Of a stretch of DNA of 64,000 nt, positions 22,414 to 32,800 are shown in pieces (within the stretch, counting starts at the first letter, position 1; each line of letters starts with the position of its first letter). The position numbers and the translations under genes are program-made. The notes under the pieces are model-generated. The model did not search any database. It was not told the origin of the DNA and was given only the letters and a program-made list of their open reading frames with translations. Source of the DNA: Ceratorhiza oryzae-sativae (lineage: Eukaryota; Basidiomycota; Agaricomycetes; Cantharellales; Ceratobasidiaceae); assembly GCA_030998015.1 (NCBI GenBank), contig JARWMV010000244.1:620001-684000 (forward strand). The letters run 5' to 3'.

Positions 22414-23354
22414 TTGCTCTTGCTCGAGTACGTCTCTGACGGAACGCACGGCCCTCAAGTGGCACAACCTTTTACAGAAGATCAGCGCTGCCATCTGTGT
22501 GGGTGGTTCAGACACCTATCGATCCACTGCTTCACCCTCAACTCAGTCGAAAGCATCCTTGAAGAAGCGGGGCACATCGATTTCAACCGAGTAGTAATTA
22601 TCAAAGTCTGCCCCCAGAGAGTCGGACGTGCCCAACAAGCCTTCATCACTGAGCCAGGTGCCCCCGAGTGCAAAATCTGCTGTCAGGCGAACAGAGCCAC
22701 TTTCCCAGCGCACTGCCCCTATTGTCCTAAGAAGGACAAATTCCTTTATTACTACACCATCCCCCGCAACCAGCTATAAGCTGGAGAACCTCGGCCAACA
22801 GCTTCTTCGTCACCTGCTAAACACTATCGAAAACTTCCAAGACAGGTACCGTTACTACCGGAATAAGTACGAAGAAACCCGTGAAAAACTTCACGAAGCC
22901 AAGGCCCGTTGCGCATACTTAACCGAGCATTTGCGCGAACACCAGGAGGACTACCTATCCCTCCTCCAAGACCATCTCAGACAAGAAGCAATAGTCCAAG
23001 AAACAATTGAACCCCACGAGTACGCCTTCCCCGTCTTCTCAACACCATCAGACCTCCCTCACCCCACCTTTCTAAGTGGCACAGGCTCGCCAATTCAGGA
23101 AGAAGCACCCCTTCCGGCAGCCCAAATCAATCCTTCCCAAGGAAGCACTCCTTCGGGACCAAATTAAACTAAAGAGGGTGGAGTGTCCATATTGTTGCCA
23201 GGACACCAAAAGCTGGGACTTGGACAATACTTGGTTGAGGTTCGCGGGAATCGGGAACTTTGAAATCTATAGACTTGTGAGGGGAACGGAAATTCTTTAT
23301 TATCAAAACAACTCTCAATTCCCTGTACTTCCTTACTGTCTTCGTCGTCTTTAA
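22414..23354 (+). pseudogene. Cysteine-rich plus coiled-coil ORF upstream of gag (element A)
   Basis: Three overlapping frames read as one protein if shifts near 22,775 and 23,120 are allowed. The first part holds paired cysteines (CHLCGW, then CKICCQANRATF and CPYC). The middle is a charged helical coiled-coil stretch (RYRYYRNKYEETREKLHEAK). The end has another CPYC and YRLVRGTEILYYQ. Position, between the 5' LTR leader and gag, suggests a pre-gag element protein or a captured gene. I do not recognise the family. Confidence 0.4.
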
Positions 23355-23378
23355 AAATCTACTCGAGTCCCTTCTGAA

Positions 23379-24770
23379 ATGGCATCGCCAGCCCCTGCCC
23401 CTGCTTGGGCGAATATGTCTGATGAAGATAAGGTCATCTATATGCTTTGATCAATGGACAAACTGCGAGAGTGAACCAATAATCTCCAAAATGATATTGG
23501 GGACGTCGAACACAATAATAAAACCTACACAGATTCACTCAAGGCCAAACTTACCACAAATCAGACAAAAATAGATGCAGATGTGGCCAGACTAGCCACC
23601 AATGTCAACAACCTAGTGGGAATGTTAGCCATTCTCCAAACTACTATCACGTGCATTGAAGCGCAAATCAACACCTCCATGGGCGGCTCAGGCACTGCTC
23701 AAGTACTAGCTCCCACTGGTACAGTCCAATCACAACCAACAGCACCTGCTCCCTCTGGAGGGTCAACCGCAAAGGTTAAGATGGCCGCCCCTCAAAAATT
23801 TGATGGCACAAAACAGGAAGACGCCATCTCATTCAGAATTGCATGTGCCCGATACGTCAATACAAACATGAGTGGGCACTCGGCTGACCAAGTGGTCGCC
23901 TTCATCACCTCTTATCTCGAAGGGTCAGCAGCTGAATGGGTTAACTTGTATGAAGAATTTGAAATTCTCAACCCTGGAACTGCGATCCCCTGGCTTCACA
24001 ATGCCAATTTATTCTGGCAAGAGTTTACTACCCAATATGGGGATCTGAACCGCACCGAAAATAACCGTGACAAGTGGTGGAAGTTGAAACAATCCAAGAC
24101 GGTTCAGGACTACCTCACCCTATTCAACTTATATTCCACAGGCCTCAACTACAACGATGCCGCCATGCATGATCAGTTCTATGATGGTCTGTCGTCAGAC
24201 GTAACAGATAGCATGGTGGCCCAAAACTATGATCCCCGCACAAAGACATTCGCCCAGCTCACACAGCGGGCCCTGGAAATTGACCGCCACCTCATTTCCT
24301 TCAGTAGCAAGAGGACATCTCATGGGGGTAATAAGTCCAACAGCAACAATGCTTCGACTAGCAGGCCCACAAATAACCCCCAAAGCATCTCCCAAAAGGA
24401 GAAATTCAAGAATGGGGAACGCATCTACAAGATCAAAGATGGCAGGGCTGTAAAAGGTCAAATTGTAGCCATTGGCCCCAATGCAAAGGGCTTCACGGTT
24501 CCAACCGTCCGTTACGATGGCAGTAATGCCAACATACAAGAATCCTTCAAGGACATAAAGAAGGACAATCACCCACCGGCAGTCCCCAAGGCAAAGGATC
24601 CAGACGCAATGGATCTGGATAGCGCAGGAAAGGGGAAGGGAACAAACACCTGCTATAACTGTGGAGGACAGGGCCATATCGCCGCCAAATGTCCCTCAGC
24701 CAAGATGTCAGGATATGAAGCAGTGGTGGAGGATATAGAAACAACCGACGATGAGTTGGTAAAAGAATGA
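23379..24770 (+). pseudogene. Ty3/gypsy gag with zinc knuckle, two in-frame stops (element A)
   Basis: The frame starts at an ATG (MASPAPAPAWANMSDED) and is broken by TGA codons at 23448-23450 and 23472-23474. It then runs open to 24770. The capsid-like core (QKFDGTKQEDAISFRIACAR, then WQEFTTQYGDLNRTENNRDK) is followed by a CCHC knuckle CYNCGGQGHIAAKC near the C-terminus. Both stops fall where Arg (CGA) would fit the Leu-Arg-Glu-Arg context. Gag binds genomic RNA and forms the particle. The last codons overlap the protease ORF by ATGA. Confidence 0.85.
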
Positions 24771-25347
24771 GCTCAAACCGTGCCAGGGGGGCGGTCTTGG
24801 GCGCTATGTTACAAAATGCGCATAATGAAAATAAAAATACGGAAATGGAATGTATGTTGTTAGGAAACCAATCACAACTACAGTTTTTTTTTCATGCATT
24901 CCCTCTGTGCATAACCCCTGAACGAAAGTCTGCATATAACATGAAAAAATTCAATGGATGGGCCATGATTGACTCAGGGGCCACGTCAGTATTTATACAT
25001 GAAGATTTGGTTAAACAATACTGTATTCCTACCGTTGCCCTAAAAACACCCAAGAAACTGAGGGTAATCGATGGAAGGGAGATAGACTCTGGGTCTGTGA
25101 CCCACTACTGCACCTTCGAGCTGTGTATTCAAGAGCACCGAGAAATCCTCAGCGCCTATGTTGTGAACGTTGGCAAAAATGATTTAGTCCTGGGCATGTC
25201 ATGGCTCAAATTCCATAACCCCAACATTGATTGGGATGGAAAAGACATGAAGTTCGACTCGCCAATATGCCTGAAGCATTGCATCACAAGACCCTTGCAC
25301 ATGTGTGCAAATGAACCTAAGGAGCTTCAGCTGGACTCCCTAGACTC
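24767..25347 (+). pseudogene. Retropepsin-like protease, truncated (element A)
   Basis: Starts at ATG 24767, overlapping the gag stop as ATGA, which suggests stop-restart translation. The catalytic motif is MIDSGATSVFI, and the second family hallmark LVLGMSWL is present. The reading frame is cut at 25348 by the LTR of the 14.4-kb element; the apparent stop at 25396 belongs to that LTR. RT and integrase of this half are absent. Confidence 0.85.
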
Positions 25348-26654
25348 TGTTACGGGTCAGGGTACACTTGAATATCTAGAGCTTAAGCAAATGTAGATAT
25401 GTTAGTATACACTAATCGTACTCAATACTTCTTAGACTAGAGTAAGAAGGCTCAAAGTAGTTGCAATGCGATCAAGTAACACTCAAGGTAGTCTTAATCT
25501 TTCACAGTGTAAACTGACTAATTTATAGGTATAAAGAGCAAGACTACTATGGTCAGGTTCCCTTAGATATCTTAAATGTAGTTCAGCCCTAGTCGCTTGG
25601 ACTAACTGATACTAATCTTAATACTAGGCTTAAGCGATAGCTTATAGGATAGATGGTGGGCTGCCTAATGCGTGTACTTCCTCAGCTACAGGTACTTAGA
25701 TTTCCTCTAATAGCTGGTACTTAAAGTCACGCTCAATCAGGCAATATTGTATCCTTATATATCTCTGTATATAAGATACAATGTATCAGACAGTATATAA
25801 CTAATATGGTACTTTATTCCTCAGTACTAGTTATATAAGAAATCACACACAGAAAAGAGAAATAGAAAGAGAAAAAGGAAACCAATAACCGGTCTGGGTT
25901 GAGTAGTGAAGGGAAGGTGGTCTGGATGGGCCTCAGAGGAGGTCCTTTTATACCCTGAGGAGGGCATTCCAGAGCCAAATAGATACATGCATGCCAGTGC
26001 GATCATCAAAAGAGGGTACTGCTATACTTGGGGTACACCCTAGCCCAGTATAGGATAAAAGAGTAAAGACAGGGTGTGGATCGAAGGCATTGATGCATCT
26101 GAGACCTGCTATTGGCTTGTAGATCATATTATCATAGTATATACATGTAATGAATGGAGGCTACATCTCAGTGAGTCATAAAGTGAGTCAGAGAAGCTTC
26201 TGGATCAATTTGGGAAGCTCTCCTGACTCACTGGAGTCATTAGATCTTGATTGATGGTCCAGTAAGATTCTAATGATCTTCGGGCCATTCCGGCGCGAGG
26301 ATCCGGTGGATCGCGACGATCTTCGGGCAGCAGATACCGCCGAAGATTGGCTATCGATAGAGCACAAGATCGCTTTGATAGCGTAAGCGGTTGCCGAGAT
26401 ATGAGCGGTGCGATGTTGTAATCAATATCTCCTGATAAGAGGAAATATCGCAACCTCTGTATCTCTCTGAGATCTTATCGTAAAAACTTAATAAAATATG
26501 CGTTAGAGAGCGGGAATTTTGTACTATTTAATGAAACAGAAAATAGTACAATTCAGAGCGCATACAAATTTGAGTATTTCACAATTTAATTACAGAGGCA
26601 TCGCTTGTTGGCAGAGCAGACTAAAATAATAGAAAATGTTAGTGATCCATAACA
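25348..26654 (-). repeat. 3' LTR of element D
   Basis: 1307 bp from TGTTACGGGTC to GATCCATAACA on the plus strand. It has the TATA-like TATAAAAGG (minus strand) in the same place as the 5' LTR. It differs from the 5' LTR by a dozen or more scattered substitutions and a few small indels, including around 25915. Confidence 0.93.
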
Positions 26655-26670
26655 TAGCCCCCCCAGTCTG
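26655..26670 (-). other. Polypurine tract of element D
   Basis: Directly inside the 3' LTR the minus strand reads ACTGGGGGGGCTA, a purine-rich run as expected for the plus-strand primer of reverse transcription. Confidence 0.7.
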
Positions 26671-26685
26671 GTATGTCAGCTCACA

Positions 26686-27765
26686 TTAAAGAGAATCATA
26701 TCCCTCGTCATCAGAGCTGATGTAAATGTACTCCCTTTCTTCCAACTGGCTTGGTTCAGCTGGTTCAGAAGGAGTGGAGGCACCAGACACAGTGAAGGAC
26801 TCCTTATCTGACTCTTTAGCTTCAGGATCAGCTTCAGAGAGAGAGACAGATTGGGATGGTCCAGCTTCATTTTCAAAATGAACCCTAGGGCGACCATCTG
26901 TCACCCCTGTATCCTTGGGGTTGGAAGACCAAGGGACAGTTTTGGGCCCTCCAGCAGCAGCCAATTGTTCCATCTTGCTTGCCAGGAACTGGTAAAACTT
27001 CTTGGTGGACAATTGCTGCCTCAGAGTGAAGTAGACATGCTGTACCTTGGTTGTCAGCTTCTAACCCAAGGGTAGTAGGATTGGGCTTACCATATCATCT
27101 CCCCAAGTCTTAGGAACTCCAGACTTATTGGGCTCCAACCATCCCTTCTTGCAGAATATAGAGCGATATAGATGGAAGCAATCCTTTCCAGCTGCTATCA
27201 TGGCACAGGGGAAAGGAGGGAGGACAGCTGTCTTGTCCCTGCCATCATACATAGCCAGACAGCGCAGGCTGCAAACCATCTGTAAGGCCCAAATCTGCAA
27301 TCGAACCACTTCAGAAATAAGGGCAGGAAGAGATTCAAAAGGATTCTGCCAATCCCAAGCAGTGAAGCCTGTTATTGGCTCTATAGGGAAAGCAATTCCT
27401 GCTTCCCTGAAGCGTGCATATAGAGGTGAATCCACTGAAAAGTTATGAGACCTGTAGGCCTCTTCCAAAGTCCCATTCTGCAAGTAGGTTCCTACTGCAT
27501 CTCGCACTTGGAGGAGCGCATCTACCAAGGCATGGGCTACTTGATCATGCACATACCATCCATCAGTGCCCCAGTCTTCATTGAAACTGTAGTAAATTTC
27601 AATGCCATCCCTGAACTTTCGTTCCAAGATGGAAGTACTGGAGGCATATAGCCCTTCCCCCATGCGCATAGAGGCTGCCAGGCAAGCAAAGTACTTGGAC
27701 AGCAGAATTGAATCTGCTACTGCCTTGGCTTGCTCCTCACTGAGCATCATAGGAGGGGACTGCAT
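26686..27765 (-). pseudogene. Accessory ORF of element D, about 360 codons, one in-frame TAG
   Basis: ATG at 27765. The frame is open to a TAG at 27061-27063 and continues in the same frame to 26686. The N-terminal part (MQSPPMMLSEEQAKAVADSI) looks globular with many aromatics (YSFNEDWGTDGWYVHDQVAH, WDWQNPFESLPALI). After the stop comes a helical piece (TKKFYQFLASKMEQLAAAGG) and an acidic serine-rich tail ending SSDDEGYDSL. I recognise no domain. It is the last gene before the polypurine tract, the position used for env or accessory genes in other LTR elements. Confidence 0.55.
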
Positions 27766-27961
27766 GGTGCAAGAATAGAGATAGTGGGCGAAAAGTGCTT
27801 AAGAGCTGGTAGGGTGTTGAACCACTGAAGAGAGAGGGCTCTCCAAGGCTGTTTTTATAGCCCAGAGTCGTCCTGCTTTGCTCTTTGGAATCATAGGATT
27901 GCCCCTTAAGTTCACACAAGTGGAATTGGGGAACAATAGCATAAATTCCAAGCAAACTAAA

Positions 27962-28363
27962 CTAATACAAGTCATGTGTCTCCATGATATCCCTCAGACG
28001 TCTTTGTGCAGCTCTGAGGTTCCCTACTTCTTCCACTAGTTCCCTATTCAACTCCTGTACCCTACTTTCCAAGGCTAACTCCGTCACCAGAAGGTCACCA
28101 GATGACTCAGTTCCATCAGAAAGTGAGTCAGATGGTGATTCTGGCTGGTATTCAGGAGAAGGGGAAGGAGGGTAAGCGAGTCTAAACAGGTCAACTTTAG
28201 ATCTTGACTCAAGAGAAGCGAACTTACTGATATTCAGGAAGCTCTCCTCCTGACTCATATTCCCCATCAGTAGGTGCTTCAGAGAGTATAGAAGCCTCTC
28301 TAGAAGCCTCATGGGGCCGATGTGCATAATCCCTAGACAGATCAGCTTTAGATCTTGACTCAA
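27962..28363 (-). CDS. Accessory ORF of element D, Ser/Pro-rich with C-terminal coiled coil
   Basis: A frame of about 133 codons ending at 27962. A Ser/Pro-rich part (YPPSPSPEYQPESPSDSLSD) is followed by a heptad-like helix (LESRVQELNRELVEEVGNLR, AAQRRLRDIMETHDLY). The start is uncertain: the neighbouring frame 28224-28409 shares a repeated SRSK motif, and splice-like GTAAGT sites lie between them, so this may be an exon of a spliced accessory transcript. Confidence 0.4.
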   Translation of the reverse strand: MSQDLKLICLGIMHIGPMRLLERLLYSLKHLLMGNMSQEESFLNISKFASLESRSKVDLFRLAYPPSPSPEYQPESPSDSLSDGTESSGDLLVTELALESRVQELNRELVEEVGNLRAAQRRLRDIMETHDLY

Positions 28364-28405
28364 TCGAAGTCAAGAACTTACCAGTCCATCCTCTCCAGGA
28401 ACTCC

Positions 28406-28790
28406 TCAATCGACAGGGCTTATGCTCCTTGGGGGAGGCACAGGCCTTTCATCCCTTCTGCCCCATCCATGCATCAAAACCAGATCAAATGGGGTTGGCT
28501 CCAACCCTGGAGAGGGAGGAGTTGGCCATCCAATCTCGAAATGAGGGCCTTGACTGGGAGCTTCCAATGGTAAGTTGGAAGTGGAGGAAAGGGCAGAGGG
28601 AGCTGGATTGGGGTACACTGGAAGGGAACATCTGGGGCAGGCTCAATGCCCTCCCTTCTAGATTGTCGCCTATTCTGCCTGTTTTGAGATCGCACCCTAG
28701 TGCGTTCCCATCTGAGGCCCATAAAGCGACGCTCCAGAATGTCCAGATGGTGCTGGGAGTCTGGGGACGTTCAATTGAGTAGTCAGACAT
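28406..28790 (-). pseudogene. Accessory ORF of element D, basic then proline-rich, two frameshifts
   Basis: ATG at 28790 (MSDYSIERPQ). Two one-base deletions, near 28765 and 28615, split a frame that reads through an Arg-rich stretch (LRWERTRVRSQNRQNRRQSR) into a Pro-rich one (GWPTPPSPGLEPTPFD) and ends SISPVD at 28406. Both deletions lie in C runs. No domain recognised. The Arg-rich part could bind nucleic acid; that is a guess. Confidence 0.4.
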
Positions 28791-29421
28791 GTTTAGAGGG
28801 TAAAACTGTGCAGTATACAGCTGTAGTACCTTAGAGACGACACAAAAATCTTATACTGCATGTATTTCACATCCAGTTGCCAATAGGAAGCTTACTCCAA
28901 ATAAAAGAAGCTTGTAACTGGCCAAATAGAGTGCGCTCTGCTGTTATCTGTACAGTTATCACATGCTGATCCTTCCAGATCTTTCTTATCTAGTCCTTAA
29001 ACCTTACAGTTGGTGATCGGTCCAAGCAGTCAACTGAGATTACTTTGCAGTGACTCATTCTGATGATCGCTTAGGGGATCAGACAACTTTATACTTTAAA
29101 TCTATATACAGAAAGTTCTGGTACAAGACTTAAAGGGAGATAAGGGGAAAAGGTTCTTGATGGGGACTAGATGTGATCGATCCAAATAGATCAGTGGACT
29201 TGATAAGATGATCAGGAAAGATCTGACTTACCAAGCTTGGTTAATCTTATCTACAGCTGTAGAAAAGATCCTAAGTATTGCTGTCGCTCCATCCTTGCAT
29301 TTGATCTGTCCAGTACCATAAGCATTAAACCCAGTAAATAGATTTTGGACTTACAGTATGGATGGTCTGGCAGGATGAAAAGCTCAGAGGGCATGCCTCT
29401 GTTCCTGGACCCCTGTAGGGA
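28791..29421 (-). other. Non-coding spacer among accessory ORFs of element D
   Basis: No open frame with a motif. The stretch is rich in GATC-containing repeats (GATCGATC, TGATCAGG). It may be intron or untranslated leader of the accessory ORFs. Confidence 0.35.
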
Positions 29422-29694
29422 CTATACTGCCTGCGATTCCTCACCAAGGCAATGGAGGATGTTGGCTTTAACAGTCCAGAGGGTCCTCTGCCTGCTGAAG
29501 TATACCAACTTGTATGGCAGGGAAATCACCACCTGCCAGTGACAGTATGGTGCGCTCCAGGTTGGAATACTCCAACTACCTTTTGTCCAGGTGCGACCCA
29601 TATAAAGTCTTCTCCTAGACTGTAGAGGTAGTAGAAGTGAGGCCAAGAGGATGATGGGGAGAGAAACAGCAATGATGATAATGAGGTTGGCCAT
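29422..29694 (-). CDS. Accessory ORF of element D, small membrane protein
   Basis: ATG at 29694, 90 codons. Residues 2-25 are strongly hydrophobic (MANLIIIIAVSLPIILLASL), an N-terminal signal anchor or single transmembrane helix, followed by a basic stop-transfer-like RSRRRLYMGR segment and a Trp-rich region. It is the first ORF downstream of the chromodomain. An envelope-like role is conceivable from position only; there is no glycoprotein-like length, and no cysteine pattern is visible. Confidence 0.45.
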   Translation of the reverse strand: MANLIIIIAVSLPIILLASLLLPLQSRRRLYMGRTWTKGSWSIPTWSAPYCHWQVVISLPYKLVYFSRQRTLWTVKANILHCLGEESQAV

Positions 29695-29813
29695 GGTTGG
29701 TGTGGTGTTTCTGGTGGTAAATGCTAGCCGATTTATATCTACAAAATGACTTTGTCAGTAAACAAACAACAGAGAAATCACGTGTTGTTCTTGGAATGAT
29801 TTTCAGGAAAGGG

Positions 29814-32800
29814 TTAAGACTTCTTAGATGTCTTGAGGCGTTGCTTAAGTTCCCATTCCTTGAGTATCCTGGGAGCATTTGTCAACTGCTGCCTGGATAA
29901 CCATTCATCCCATTCAGGTGGATAACCCACAAATCTTGTAAGATATCGACGCTGTTTTCTCTGTCCTTTCTTGATCATCTTTTCATCCAGAATCTCTTCC
30001 ACTTCCCATTCAGGTTCCTTGTCAAAGTCAGATCTATTCAGATGTTTCTTGGGACGGTCTGTACCATCTTTATCTCTATGATAAGGTTCCAGATGAGCTA
30101 TATTAATCACAGGGTGAATCTTGTAGCTGGCTGGAATCTTGATGCGATAAGTTACATCTGAAAGCTTCTCTAGAACTTCAAAGGGACCATCATACTTCAT
30201 CTGGAGTTTCCTTCCTTTTCCCTTCTGATTTCTCAGCAGGTTCAGGGAATGTGGATTCAGCATGACCAAATCTCCTTCCTGTAGATCAAGATAACTATGG
30301 TTCTTGTTGTATTGATCCTCCATGTGAACCTGAGCCAATTTCAAGGCATCCTGAGCTTGAGAGCGAATAGCTTTCATCATCTCATTGAAGTTCACAGCTT
30401 TAGGATCTTCTACAGAGGGTCTGGCTAAAGCTTTACCAGTAGAAGTGAGTAAATCTGAGGGTCGAAGTGGTTCAAATCCTAAAAGAAGATAAGAAGGTGT
30501 AAATCCTGTAGATGTATGCTCCATGGTGTTGTAAGCAAAGCTAAAATCATTTAGGAGGTCACTCCAATTGTCCATTGAAGGAAAGACAAAAGCTCTTAAG
30601 GCAATCTCTAAGGTTTGGTTCATAATCTCACTCTGTCCATCAGCTTGTGGGTGATAAGCTGTAGTAAGCGATCTCTGAATGCCAACCAAAGAGGTTAAGT
30701 GTTCCCAAAAGGCTCCTGTCCATCTAGAGTCTCTGTCAGTAATAACCTGTCTTGGAAGACCATACTTGGTCCATATATGCGCATGGAATAGTTTGGCAGT
30801 CTCTTCCTCATTGATAGAAGTATTGCAAGGGATAAAGTGTGCATACTTAGTCAATTTATCAACTATAGTTAGTATGGCATTAAATCCATTGCTAGGAGGA
30901 AGATCCATTATAAAATCCATGGTTACTACTTCAAAAGGCTGACTAGGAATTGGAATAGATTGAAGAAAACCTCTTTGTCCATGTCTTTTAGGCTTAGCCT
31001 TTTGACAAATATCACAAGTGCGCACATATTCCTTAATGACTTGTACCATCTTAGGCCAGTAGTAGGTAGAAGCTACTTTGTTGTAAGTCCTATGGTAGCC
31101 AGCATGAGCTCCTTCTTGAAGAGAGTCATGTATTTCAGCTACTACTTCCTTCTGTAAGTCTTTAGGGACACACAGCTTGTAATTGTCATCTCTGCAAAAG
31201 TAAATAAGACCATTTTCTCCAATCCTGTATTGTTTGTAGGGTGGATTTAGATGATCATACTCACCTTGCAGCTTCTTGAGTACATCAGCAAAATGGGGAT
31301 CATTAGTGTATGCTTCATAAAAGCGATTAACTTCTGATTCATTAATACTGATGTGTAGCTCATTCAAACCTGATGTAGCAAGAGAGACATTAGCTTTATA
31401 TACTTTGTTTCTTACCTTAAACCTTGTCCTAAAACCTTTGGAAGGCTTTTCTTCATTGGCTAAAGCATGCATAGTCGATTGGACTAGCAAATCCTTCTCA
31501 AAGTCTACACCTATTTCTTGGTACAGATTCTTCAAGGCATCTTCAGTGTCATTGTTAAAAGTAAGAGGGGTTGATAAGTCTGCTAAAGGTCCATCTTGTC
31601 TAGGGATCCTTCTTCTTAATCTAGAGATTGGGTCAACATTAGTATGGACTTTGCCTGCTCTATGAACTATTACTAGGTCTGGAAAGGCAGCTATTACTAT
31701 GCCATAACCAGATAGTCTTCTGTTCACAGTTTGGTAAGTCTTACTCCATTTAAGGGCAGCATGATCTGACACTACTACAACTTTAGCACCTTCAAGATAC
31801 ATGTGGAATTTCACTAGACCATCTCTTACACCTAGAGCTTCTCTCTCAGTGGCTGAGTACCTTGTCTCAGCTGATTTGAGAGTCTTGACCAGTAGGCAAT
31901 GACTCGCTCTATGTGTACTTCAGTTTCTTCAAAGTCTTCATTCCAAGTATCTTCATAGTCAAAAGTTTCAGTACCATCAGCCCCCCCAGTCAGGATGACC
32001 TTTCCTTTGGAGTCAGGTGTAATAAACCTGGGGACAGGTAACCCTTCTTGGTGAGCTTTCTTACATTGATCATAAACTCTAGTTCCTTTCAGGTCCTTAA
32101 GTTTCATGGTTTGAATTTGCTGTAAGATAGCAGCTATTCCAAAGTCACATGCATCAGTATAAAGCCTATAGGGCATCCCTGGTATTGGGTAAGAGAGAAC
32201 TGGTGCATTGGCTAGGACTAGCTTAGCTAGTTTGAAAGCATGGGATTCCAATTTATCCCATTTCCACTTGACACTCTTCTTTAAGAGATTAAATAATGGA
32301 GCTACTATCCAAGTATAATATGGAATATAACTTGAAAAGTAGGTCATCATTCCTAAGAATGTTTGTAATGTAGGTATATCCTTAGGTTCCTCTAATTGTA
32401 GAATGCCTTCCACTTTCTCCTTATGGGTAGACATGCCAAGTCTGGACACCTTTTGTCCTAAAAGGAGCAGAGATTGATATCCAAGGTGGCATTTACCAGG
32501 AGAAAGAGTCAATCCAGAGTCTGCAATGGCCTTTAATACTTTGTCTAAATGCTCACAGTGGTCTTCAAATGACTTGCTGTATATCACAATGTCATCTATA
32601 TATACTAGAGCAAATATCCATAAGAATGGGGCCAAAACATCAGTCATAACCCTTTGGAATACTGGAGGTCCATTTCTCCATCCAAAAGGCATTCTTCTGA
32701 ATTGAAAGTGTCCTCTGTGACATCTAAATGCTGTCTTAGGCCTATCCTCATCCTTTATCTGGAGTTGAGTAAAGCCTGCTAGAGCATCTAGAGTACTGAG

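Noticed and set aside
27084..28782. Plus-strand ORFs such as 27128-27448 and 28429-28782
   Set aside because: They oppose the longer minus-strand accessory ORFs and show no motif. They are reflections of their codon bias.
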